A DNA stretch of 5,799 bases from Micrococcaceae bacterium (GTDB lineage Bacteria; Actinomycetota; Actinomycetes; Actinomycetales; Micrococcaceae). Within the stretch, counting starts at the first letter, position 1. Each line of letters starts with the position of its first letter. Made by a program: the position numbers and the translations under genes. A model generated the notes under the pieces. It did not search any database. It was not told the DNA's origin and saw only the letters and a program-made list of their open reading frames with translations. Positions 1-5,257 of this stretch are shown here, piece by piece. The stretch lies in NCBI GenBank assembly GCA_003486025.1, contig DNHA01000206.1:1807-7605 (forward strand), read 5' to 3'.

Positions 1-23
1 GAGTTCGAATCTCCTAGGCTCCA
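1..23 (+). tRNA. tRNA-Ala, 3' end only (partial)
   Basis: The first bases read as the 3' half of a T-arm (GAG, loop TTCGAAT, CTCCT) followed by the acceptor strand AGGCTCC (16-22) and discriminator A at 23. Three stem pairs can be checked directly (GAG/CTC). The rest of the tRNA lies outside the window. CCA is not encoded, as is usual in actinobacteria. The acceptor strand and T-arm match the form I know for actinobacterial tRNA-Ala (5' end GGGGCCT, with a G-U pair). The anticodon is not visible, so the Ala identity rests on this resemblance and on the conserved order tRNA-Ala, small membrane protein, cyclophilin seen near gyrA in actinobacteria. Confidence 0.8.
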
Positions 24-40
24 CGTTTGAAGTAGTTCTA

Positions 41-85
41 AGAGCGGTGATTGACTCATTGAGTCAATCACCGCTCTTTTTATTT
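41..85 (+). terminator. Rho-independent terminator after tRNA-Ala
   Basis: A perfect 18-base inverted repeat (41-58 with 60-77, starting AGAGCGGTGATT) has only T59 between its arms, so in practice it folds as a roughly 17-bp stem with a tiny loop. It is followed at once by a T-rich tail (78-85). It starts 18 bases after the tRNA end and is the obvious terminator of the tRNA transcription unit. The stem is nearly symmetrical and has a short A-run on the other side, but nothing is expressed towards it from the right except a decayed remnant. Confidence 0.92.
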
Positions 86-97
86 ACTGCCTTGTGC

Positions 98-453
98 TCA
101 TGATCCGCAGCATCGCATCTGCCACGCAGGCATTGTACTTTTGGGCTCATTCTCGGATGCCAACGGATCTACGCCGATACCCTGCAGCATCCGTTCATTT
201 AGCTCGCGATACAGAGCCTGGAGCAACTCTTCTTTCTGGAATCCACCGATGCTCAATCCTTTGCGGTGTTCCTGGCCGACGTGCAAGGGAAGTAGAACCA
301 ATCGAAATCCTGATCATCGGCACCGGAGTCGTGCGAGGCGGAGAGTTTGAGCAAGAGCCGCAGTCGGCGTCCAGGCGCCAGCTCTAGGTGGAACTGCTCG
401 AGGTCATCCACGGCATCAAACTGGCCGCACCAGTCATGCACGGATCTGCTCAC
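98..453 (-). pseudogene. Unrecognised decayed coding remnant with a frameshift
   Basis: Two overlapping minus-strand reading frames give protein-like text that joins through one frameshift near 270-300. The upstream frame (453 down to 253) contains DDLEQFHLELAPGRR, LLLKLSASHDSG and DDQDFDWFYFP. The downstream frame (301 down to 98) continues LPLHVGQEHRKGLSIGGF, QKEELLQALYRELNERM and IGVDPLA, and ends in TGA near 98. An acidic and aromatic block followed by an amphipathic helix (KEELLQALYRELNE) is not typical of random translation. I do not recognise the family. There is no credible ribosome site, and a TGA lies upstream of the first frame. The upstream end overlaps the dehydrogenase remnant on the other strand (388-453), so the part above about 390 may be coincidence. 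Confidence 0.35.
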
Positions 454-700
454 CCCATCGTTTCGGCGTGCTCACTGCTGCCGACTCCTGGAGATGCAGC
501 CTATGCGGCGAGCAAATACGGTGTGCTCGGGTAGCTGGATTTTGCCCGTGCAGAGCACCGTGGCAACGGCATCTGTCTTGGTCATCATGTCTACTGTCGT
601 TGATACAGCGCTGGCCACCGGCACAAGCACTTGATCAGCAGCGATACTTCGGCTTAGCGACACCGCGCGAGCTGTTTCACGTCATTGCCTGCCCGCCCGC
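388..700 (+). pseudogene. Short-chain dehydrogenase/reductase (SDR) remnant
   Basis: In the frame of 388-534 the translation includes GIKLAAPVM and then TPGDAAYAASKYGVLG. The latter is the SDR catalytic YxxxK segment (Tyr codon 502-504, Lys codon 514-516, as YAASK), normally preceded by the catalytic Ser strand. A TAG at 532-534 interrupts it, but the frame continues LDFARAEHRGNGI, the usual helix and strand after YxxxK. The next expected piece is in another frame (VIMSTVVDTALATGTST, ending 634). A third frame gives QQRYFGLATPREL (to about 700), like SDR C-terminal helices. The Rossmann half with GxxxGxG is absent. This is a truncated gene with one stop and at least two frameshifts, and it is not functional. 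The motifs are seen directly; the family is well established. Confidence 0.72.
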
Positions 701-728
701 GGTGTGAGGCCTCCAGCGCTCGCTCCGG

Positions 729-1913
729 CTACGAAGAGATTTTCCCATCGGGCCAACCGCCAGTTGGATGGCCACTGCGGACGCGTTCAGAACGCACCGT
801 CCAATAGCTCTGCAGTAGTTCCTCACCGATCCGAAACCATGATCGGTCTTGGACCTGAGCATGTGCCGCGGAAGCAAAGGCTAGACGCTTGGCGTCATCG
901 TAGATCAGGTCACTGACCCGATCACGAAGCTCGTTGAGGTCTCCCGGGGCATACAGCCACCCTGTGCGCGAGGAATCCACCAGGTCCAGTGGTCCTCCCC
1001 TGCCAACCGCAACGACCGGCACGGCGCACGCCATGGCCTCCTGAATGGTTTGGCAGAATGTTTCCGAGGCGCCTGGATGAACAAAAACATCAAAGGAGGC
1101 AATGACTTCCGCCAACCGAGTTCCGGAGAGGAATCCGGTGAAGTGCGCGGTGGGCAGGATGCTGCGCAGGTCGTCTTCCAGCGGGCCCGAACCCACGATC
1201 ACGAGTCTTGTATTCGGCAGCGAGCTCAGCACACGCAGGTCGGCGACCTGCTTTTCGGCAGCAAGCCGGCCCACATATCCAATAATGCGTTCACCGTTGG
1301 GGGCAATATTCTCGCGAAACTTCGAATCGCGCCGCTGCGGGGTGAACTGCACGGTGTCCACTCCCCTGCCGCTCAGAACTAAGCGTGTAACGCCCAAGGA
1401 TTCGAGCTGGCGGCGCGAAAACGTACTTGGCACCAACGTTAGGTCGGCAGCCGTGTGAATGGCTCTCACATGATCCCAAAGCTTTTCGGTAAGCCATGGC
1501 ATTTTATATCGCGCGGCATAGGTCGGAACTTCGGTTTGGTACATGGCAACGGTGGGAATATCCAGTTCTTGGGCTGCACGTAGGGCGCGCCAGCCCAATA
1601 AGAACGGGCTGGCCAAATGAACGACATCCGGGGCTTCTCTCGCCAAGATTTTTTTGAGACGACCAATCCCTCCGGCAGCCAAACGGACCTCCGGGTAATT
1701 AACCATGGCCACAGAGGGAACGGTAATGATCGAAAAGCCCTTGTATGTACGGGGTACGCTGTGGCCCTTGAGCTCACTGGCCAACGAGGCGGCGGGAGTG
1801 ATGACCACGGCGCTATGACCAGTCAACTCAAGGTGATCAAGGGTCCTAAGGACCGAATTGGTAACCCCATTCACGTGGGGCAGGAACGATTCAGCAACGA
1901 TGGCAACCTTCAC
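729..1913 (-). CDS. mgtA: GDP-mannose-dependent mannosyltransferase, GT4 family (MgtA/PimB-like)
   Basis: The product is 394 residues from GTG 1913-1911. Glycosyltransferase family 4 (GT-B fold) enzymes of this subgroup transfer mannose from GDP-mannose to glycolipid acceptors at the inner face of the membrane, feeding lipomannan-type glycolipids. The N-terminal domain opens VKVAIVAESFLPHVNGVTNS (acceptor-side glycine loop at 16-20). The C-terminal domain shows GRGVD (182-186), GYVGRLAAEK (212-221, phosphate-binding Arg216 and Lys221), VIVGSGP (238-244), FTGFLSG (258-264) and the EX7E motif ETFCQTIQE (Glu284, Glu292). Length and all key residues are normal, so the gene looks intact. Relatives begin at the VKVAIVAE segment, hence GTG 1913; an in-frame GTG at 1961 would add 16 residues of non-family sequence. 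Neither start has a convincing ribosome site. The gene is monocistronic, divergent from the EamA gene. MgtA versus PimB or another mannolipid transferase cannot be settled here. Confidence 0.88.
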   Translation of the reverse strand: MKVAIVAESFLPHVNGVTNSVLRTLDHLELTGHSAVVITPAASLASELKGHSVPRTYKGFSIITVPSVAMVNYPEVRLAAGGIGRLKKILAREAPDVVHLASPFLLGWRALRAAQELDIPTVAMYQTEVPTYAARYKMPWLTEKLWDHVRAIHTAADLTLVPSTFSRRQLESLGVTRLVLSGRGVDTVQFTPQRRDSKFRENIAPNGERIIGYVGRLAAEKQVADLRVLSSLPNTRLVIVGSGPLEDDLRSILPTAHFTGFLSGTRLAEVIASFDVFVHPGASETFCQTIQEAMACAVPVVAVGRGGPLDLVDSSRTGWLYAPGDLNELRDRVSDLIYDDAKRLAFASAAHAQVQDRSWFRIGEELLQSYWTVRSERVRSGHPTGGWPDGKISS

Positions 1914-1969
1914 AACTTCATGATGCGCGCAGCGGGTAACGGCGAGCTTAACTAGGAACACTGCATTCG

Positions 1970-2095
1970 TTAACTTCTCACCAAGGCAGCGGCAAGTTTG
2001 TCGATGAATGACTCGAGCATGGGATCACATAGATTATTCTCGAAGGTTCATAAGGATGGCATCGTTAGATCGCCAAAAGGCATGGAACTAAAGCG
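1970..2095 (-). pseudogene. Possible short coding remnant upstream of the mannosyltransferase
   Basis: On the minus strand one frame reads RFSSMPFGDLTMPSL, then a TGA, then NNLCDPMLESFIDKLAAALV and a TAA at 1972-1970. The second part has the look of a C-terminal amphipathic helix such as those ending LysR-type regulators (DPxxxxFxxxLxxAL). The stretch is too short to assign and has no usable start. I include it because it is the only protein-like text in the 1962-2220 gap. It may be chance. Confidence 0.2.
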
Positions 2096-2115
2096 AGGAC
2101 TAAGCTCAATCTGTA

Positions 2116-2141
2116 CTTGAACTGTATATATGTAGTTCAAG
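2116..2141. promoter_or_regulatory. Operator-like palindrome upstream of the EamA gene
   Basis: CTTGAACT (2116-2123) and AGTTCAAG (2134-2141) are perfect inverted copies around a 10-base AT-rich spacer (2124-2133, GTATATATGT) that is itself nearly symmetrical. The spacing between half-sites is about 18 bases centre to centre, close to two helical turns, as for a dimeric repressor. TATATA at 2125-2130 could serve as a -10 element inside it, or TTGAAC at 2117-2122 as a -35. It lies 79 bases before the GTG of the exporter gene and 202 bases from the mannosyltransferase start, so the exporter is the likelier target. The regulator is not in this window. Confidence 0.55.
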
Positions 2142-2220
2142 GAATGTATTTGAGTAACTCGATCCTACGCGCTCAGAGACCCGGTTCGAGCAGGACACAT
2201 GGAGCTTGTAAACTTAGCCG

Positions 2221-3090
2221 GTGACACTCTTGCTAGCCGCGTTGGGAATACTCGGCATTTCAGCTTCTGGACCGATTATTGCGGCGTTTCCCGGCGTCCC
2301 GGTGATGTCCATGGCATTTTGGCGCAATGGCGCCGCAGCCTTGATCCTTGCTGGCCCGGCGATCAAAGAAAACCCACGGCAGTATCTACGCTTCACTCGA
2401 CGTGAATGGTTTTACATTCTGGTCGCCGGTGGTGCGCTCGCTTTGCACTTCGTCTGTTTCATGTTTGCGGTCCGCATGACCAGTGTTGCGGCTGCTACCG
2501 CATTGGTTTGTATCCAAGGTGTCTGGATTGCATTGTTTCAAACCCTGCGCGGGGTGCGATATCGGTCCCCCGTGATCATTGGCATGAGCACCGCTATCGT
2601 TGGCGTTGTCCTCATTACAGGTTTTGATATGGGCCAAGGGATGACGGCGTTTATGGGTGACTTGTTAGCCCTTGCCGGCGGGGTACTTGCAGCAATCTAT
2701 ACATTCGCAGGATCCGCTGCGCGGCGCACCATGAGCACCTCTCGATATACCTCGATCTGCTATGCGGTTACCGCGGTACTGTTGCTGATCATGTGCCTTG
2801 CCACAGGACAACCGCTGTGGGGATTCGATGTCTGGGGTTGGGCTGGAATAATCTTGCTCACTGTCTGCGCGCAATTATTCGGACACACTGCGATGAATCA
2901 TCTACTTAGTGTGCTGGGGCCATTGACCGTTTCGACCCTGATCCTGCTTGAAATTCCCGGTGCTGCGTTACTCGCAGCGTTGCTCTTAGGACAGGTGGTC
3001 CCGGTGGGCACATATATTGGTTTGGGAATTATTCTGCTTGGACTCGTATTCGTCGTACGAGGCCAAGCAAAACCTAAACTTAGGACTTAG
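2221..3090 (+). CDS. EamA/DMT-superfamily membrane transporter
   Basis: The product is 289 residues and very hydrophobic, with about ten membrane segments in two EamA repeats (about 3-134 and 144-280). These are drug/metabolite transporter proteins that export amino acids, metabolites or other small molecules across the inner membrane. Family features seen are SASGPIIAA with the FWRNGAAALIL helix near 33-45, the amphipathic loop FTRREWF (58-64), and the second-repeat end LEIPGAALLAALLLGQ (243-258) followed by the last helix and a basic tail GQAKPKLRT. The substrate cannot be read from sequence. The start is uncertain: a TAG at 2215-2217 blocks extension, GTG 2221 has no ribosome site at normal distance (GGAG is 16 bases upstream), and the first membrane helix begins at residue 2. 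An out-of-frame ATG at 2199 might mark an older, frameshifted start. The stop TAG (3088-3090) overlaps the stop of the converging gene. Confidence 0.87.
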   Translation: MTLLLAALGILGISASGPIIAAFPGVPVMSMAFWRNGAAALILAGPAIKENPRQYLRFTRREWFYILVAGGALALHFVCFMFAVRMTSVAAATALVCIQGVWIALFQTLRGVRYRSPVIIGMSTAIVGVVLITGFDMGQGMTAFMGDLLALAGGVLAAIYTFAGSAARRTMSTSRYTSICYAVTAVLLLIMCLATGQPLWGFDVWGWAGIILLTVCAQLFGHTAMNHLLSVLGPLTVSTLILLEIPGAALLAALLLGQVVPVGTYIGLGIILLGLVFVVRGQAKPKLRT

Positions 3091-3290
3091 CCTTCCTCGA
3101 CCAAGGTTCTTACTTCGGCAACGTCCGCCTCGCGAGATTCGACTGGCTGCTGTGGTTCGGAAATCTTAGGTTCATTTTCCCAAGGGTCTTCTACCGGACG
3201 GGAAGCTTTCCACATGGCCACGATCAGAGCCACAATTCCTACGAACACGCCGAATGCTAAAAATTTTCCTGCTGCACTTTTCTTGCTCAT
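3087..3290 (-). CDS. Small single-pass membrane protein with DPW motif (DLW-39-like?)
   Basis: The product is 67 residues from ATG 3290-3288, preceded by a strong ribosome site (GGGAG, minus strand, at 3300-3296, 5 bases before the ATG). That site decides this start over an in-frame ATG 7 codons upstream. It has a basic N-terminus (MSKKSAAGKF), one membrane helix (about 9-27, KFLAFGVFVGIVALIVAMW), then KASRPVEDPWENEP and a long acidic, probably unstructured tail ending in VEEG. The short helix followed by a D-x-W acidic motif resembles the DLW-39 family of actinobacteria, whose gene often sits beside tRNA-Ala, and the position matches Rv0008c of M. tuberculosis. It is longer than the roughly 39-residue DLW-39 proteins. 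Topology and function are unknown. The coding sequence is clear; the family link is inference. Confidence 0.78.
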   Translation of the reverse strand: MSKKSAAGKFLAFGVFVGIVALIVAMWKASRPVEDPWENEPKISEPQQPVESREADVAEVRTLVEEG

Positions 3291-3295
3291 GATTT

Positions 3296-3300
3296 CTCCC
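3296..3300 (-). promoter_or_regulatory. Ribosome binding site of the small membrane protein gene
   Basis: GGGAG on the minus strand lies 5 bases before the ATG at 3290. It is the strongest Shine-Dalgarno in the window and selects the 67-residue product. Confidence 0.7.
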
Positions 3301-3445
3301 ATGTGAATCAATTTTTGTTACCAGATACCTCCAGACTAGGCAGTTAGCCAATGTGAGACCAGTGTCCGCGAGCCTGAGACTGCTGATGACGTAATTGTTT
3401 CACTCAGCGCGTACCTCAGCTTTGGTGGCCTTGGCCCTACTCATG

Positions 3446-3449
3446 GGAG
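3446..3449 (+). promoter_or_regulatory. Ribosome binding site of the cyclophilin gene
   Basis: GGAG (within ATGGGAGAATAA) lies 9 bases before ATG 3459 and supports that start. The 168-base gap 3291-3458 between the two divergent genes must hold both promoters. On the minus strand, TTGGCT and TATCTG about 18 bases apart (roughly 3328-3356) are a weak candidate pair. I see no clear pair for the cyclophilin. Confidence 0.65.
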
Positions 3450-3458
3450 AATAAAGCC

Positions 3459-4004
3459 ATGACCGCAAACGCAACGCATAAAGCCACGATTCACACTACT
3501 TTGGGCGACATCGTCGTCGATCTTTTCGGCAACCACGCCCCGAAGACCGTAAAGAACTTCGTTGGCTTGTCGACCGGTGAGCAGGAATGGGTACACCCAG
3601 AATCCGGTGACAAGAAGACCAACACCCCGCTGTACAGCGGCACCATCTTCCACCGCATCATTTCTGACTTCATGATTCAGGGTGGCGACCCACTGGGTCA
3701 GGGCTTTGGTGGCCCAGGCTACCAGTTCGACGATGAGATCCACCCAGAACTGAACTTCAACGATCCTTACAAGCTTGCCATGGCAAATGCCGGCATCCGT
3801 ATGGGCCGTGGAACCAACGGTTCGCAGTTCTTCATCACCACTGTCGCAACCTCATGGCTGCAGGGCAAGCACACCATCTTCGGTGACGTAACCGATGCAG
3901 AATCCCGCAAGGTTGTTGACGCCTTGAACGCCGTTGCAACCGATGGCCGTGACAAACCATTGGAAGACGTTGTTATCACCTCGGTAGATATCGAGACGCT
4001 GTAA
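3459..4004 (+). CDS. ppiA: Cyclophilin-type peptidyl-prolyl cis-trans isomerase
   Basis: The product is 181 residues, the usual size for bacterial cyclophilins. It catalyses cis-trans isomerisation of peptide bonds before proline and helps protein folding. No signal peptide or membrane segment is visible (it starts MTANATHKATIHTTLGDIVV), so it should act in the cytoplasm. The fold markers appear in order: TLGDIVVDLF, APKTVKNFVGL, FHRIISDFMIQGGDP (64-78, catalytic Arg66, with Phe71, Met72 and Gln74), MANAG (108-112), GTNGSQFFIT (118-127, Gln123 and Phe124), Trp133, and LQGKHTIFG (134-142, His138). All active-site residues are present, including the Trp linked to cyclosporin binding. Codon use is strongly biased to C-ending and preferred codons compared with its neighbours, as in highly expressed genes. 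The place next to the tRNA-Ala region matches ppiA of other actinobacteria. It ends in its own strong terminator. Confidence 0.97.
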   Translation: MTANATHKATIHTTLGDIVVDLFGNHAPKTVKNFVGLSTGEQEWVHPESGDKKTNTPLYSGTIFHRIISDFMIQGGDPLGQGFGGPGYQFDDEIHPELNFNDPYKLAMANAGIRMGRGTNGSQFFITTVATSWLQGKHTIFGDVTDAESRKVVDALNAVATDGRDKPLEDVVITSVDIETL

Positions 4005-4020
4005 CTTTCAGTAGTCAATA

Positions 4021-4069
4021 CTGCGGCTCCGGTGATTCCCTTGGGGAGTCACCGGAGCCGCAGTTTTTT
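4021..4069 (+). terminator. Rho-independent terminator of the cyclophilin gene
   Basis: A perfect 15-bp stem (4021-4035 with 4049-4063, CTGCGGCTCCGGTGA and its complement) extends inward by TTCCC/GGGAG (one G-U pair) around a 3-base loop, making about 20 bp in all. It is followed by six T (4064-4069). It begins 16 bases after the ppiA stop. The next gene starts only 32 bases beyond the T-run. Confidence 0.95.
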
Positions 4070-4101
4070 AAACCACCACGATGAGGTCAAGGTAGAAACT
4101 C

Positions 4102-4956
4102 ATGTCTTACGGTCAAGTGACCCCCGCGGGGCAGCCGGCTCCTAGCTGCTTTAGACATCCAGGAACGGTCTCGTATGTGTCCTGCAATCGATGCGGCCGT
4201 CCGGTATGCCCTCAATGCCAGGTGTCGGCTCCAGTCGGAGTTCAGTGCGTCGAATGTGTCCATGAAGCGAACAGGAAGATCCCTTCTCAGCGGACAGAAT
4301 TTGGTGCACGGGTGCGCCAAGGTGTACCGATAATTACTTATTCGCTGATTGCGGTAAACGTTCTCGCGTACATTCTTCAATGGGTGGTCCCGGTAACCAC
4401 TCAAAATATGGTGTTGGTCCCGGCTTTGGCAGCTTGGGAGCCATGGCGTTTGATCACCAGCGCGTTTGCTCACTCCACCGGTTCGATTTTTCATCTTGCG
4501 ATGAATATGTACGGCATTTATCTCTGTGGCGTTTTCCTCGAGCCGCGCTTGGGTCGTGCCCGCTTTAGCTGGCTCTATCTTCTGAGCACCTTGGGTGGAT
4601 CATTAGGTATTCTTCTGTTGAGTCCCCCACTTAGCGCGACTTTGGGTGCCTCTGGTGCTCTTGCAGGGCTCTTCTTATCGCTCTTCGTAGTTTTCCGTAC
4701 CAACAAGCAAGTCCTGCGTCAGATGGCCATTGTTCTTGTGCTCAACGTGGTGCTCGGATTTGTGGTCTCGGGTATTTCCTGGCAGGGACATCTGGGTGGT
4801 GCCGTTGTAGGCGCCCTGGCGGCCGCTTGCATCGTGTTGGTGCCGCGTAATCCACAACGTACGAAGATTCAGTTCTTGTTGCTGGGTGCTTTGACGATAG
4901 TTGTGGCAGTAGCGATATATCTTTCTGCTGTGGCCGTGAAATGGCCGCTGAGTTAA
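4102..4956 (+). CDS. Rhomboid-family intramembrane serine protease with N-terminal zinc-binding module
   Basis: The product is 284 residues. Rhomboids cut transmembrane segments of substrate proteins within the membrane using a Ser-His dyad. The cytoplasmic N-terminus carries eight metal-ligand candidates as CxxH, CxxC, CxxC, CxxC (Cys16, His19, Cys28, Cys31, Cys36, Cys39, Cys49, Cys52), a B-box-like module often found on actinobacterial rhomboids. Six or seven membrane segments follow from about residue 76. Key motifs are PWRLITSAFAHS (114-125), HLAMN (131-135, oxyanion His131 and Asn135), FLEPRLGRARF, GASGALAG with catalytic Ser184, and SWQGHLGGAVVG with catalytic His230. All are intact. 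ATG 4102 has AAGG at 4089-4092, 9 bases upstream. The gene follows ppiA, an order known from Micrococcaceae. With so little space after the terminator, its promoter must overlap the terminator, or it relies on readthrough. The substrate is unknown. Confidence 0.94.
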   Translation: MSYGQVTPAGQPAPSCFRHPGTVSYVSCNRCGRPVCPQCQVSAPVGVQCVECVHEANRKIPSQRTEFGARVRQGVPIITYSLIAVNVLAYILQWVVPVTTQNMVLVPALAAWEPWRLITSAFAHSTGSIFHLAMNMYGIYLCGVFLEPRLGRARFSWLYLLSTLGGSLGILLLSPPLSATLGASGALAGLFLSLFVVFRTNKQVLRQMAIVLVLNVVLGFVVSGISWQGHLGGAVVGALAAACIVLVPRNPQRTKIQFLLLGALTIVVAVAIYLSAVAVKWPLS

Positions 4957-4977
4957 TTCGAACTCTTCTGCGCCTAG

Positions 4978-4999
4978 TTATCCACAAGTATTATCCACA
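4978..4999 (+). promoter_or_regulatory. Tandem pair of perfect DnaA boxes
   Basis: Two exact TTATCCACA boxes (4978-4986, 4991-4999) lie in the same orientation 13 bases apart start to start. They are followed directly by the AT-rich element TGTTAATAAC. Tightly spaced same-strand boxes next to AT-rich DNA are the arrangement used for cooperative DnaA loading at origins. Confidence 0.85.
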
Positions 5000-5015
5000 A
5001 TGTTAATAACTTACA
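4993..5015 (+). repeat. 23-base direct repeat, copy 1
   Basis: The end of a perfect DnaA box (ATCCACAA, 4993-5000) is joined to TGTTAATAACTTACA (5001-5015). The unit recurs at 5258-5280 with one difference (A5000 is G5265). Confidence 0.85.
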
Positions 5016-5024
5016 CCCGTGTAA
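5011..5024. repeat. Short perfect palindrome TTACAC-CC-GTGTAA
   Basis: The 6-base arms 5011-5016 and 5019-5024 are exact inverted copies around CC. The left arm overlaps the end of direct-repeat copy 1, and copy 2 (to 5280) lacks the right arm. It could be a protein-binding site, but no gene start lies nearby. Confidence 0.45.
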
Positions 5025-5108
5025 CTCTCTTAATGGCGGAGACAGGCAACCCCTTGGGTAGCCCGGATTTCATGGATATTCCAGTTTCGGCATCGAATAC
5101 TCACAGCT

Positions 5109-5128
5109 TTACCCACAATTGTGGATAA
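5109..5128. promoter_or_regulatory. Head-to-head DnaA box pair
   Basis: TTACCCACA (5109-5117, one mismatch) and the perfect minus-strand box TGTGGATAA (5120-5128) abut with two bases between them and make a 20-base near-palindrome with one mismatched pair. Confidence 0.75.
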
Positions 5129-5180
5129 CTTTTAAACAGGCCCTGTAGATAGCCCTGTTCCGAGGGTGCGCATTAGCCTA

Positions 5181-5207
5181 TTTAGTTGTTCGAATTTTTA
5201 AACGAAT
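5181..5207. other. AT-rich stretch, candidate unwinding element
   Basis: Only 6 of 27 bases are G or C, including AATTTTTAAA. It lies in the longest box-poor gap of the cluster (5129-5242). Easily melted DNA inside a DnaA-box cluster is what an origin needs, but base composition alone does not prove it. Confidence 0.35.
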
Positions 5208-5257
5208 CTGGGGTTTCTCTCGATTGCGTCACCATGCAGAAGATGTCCACACGCGTA

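Noticed and set aside
1..85. Integration (att) site at the tRNA-Ala 3' end
   Set aside because: I found no second copy of the tRNA 3' sequence and no integrase in the window, so an att site cannot be supported.
94..387. Plus-strand 97-residue frame starting TTG
   Set aside because: No ribosome site and no protein-like pattern; the minus strand gives more plausible text for this stretch, and the frame stops where the SDR remnant begins.
1050..1458. Plus-strand open frames of 110-118 residues opposite the mannosyltransferase
   Set aside because: They mirror the GT4 coding strand, which carries all family motifs; the antisense text has no recognisable domain.
1617..1955. Plus-strand 112-residue frame (MNDIRGFSRQD...)
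   Set aside because: Antisense shadow of the N-terminal GT4 domain with no independent support.
2199..2405. 68-residue plus-strand frame from ATG 2199 as a separate gene
   Set aside because: Past its first eight codons it is only an alternate frame of the EamA gene; kept only as a clue to a possible frameshift.
4087..4494. Minus-strand 135-residue open frame opposite the rhomboid gene
   Set aside because: It is antisense to the zinc module and first membrane helices of a clearly real protein, has low-complexity basic text and no motif or ribosome site.
5045..5063. Hairpin GGCAACCC-CTT-GGGTAGCC as terminator of the rhomboid gene
   Set aside because: The 8-base arms contain a mismatch and no T-run follows; it lies almost 90 bases after the stop.
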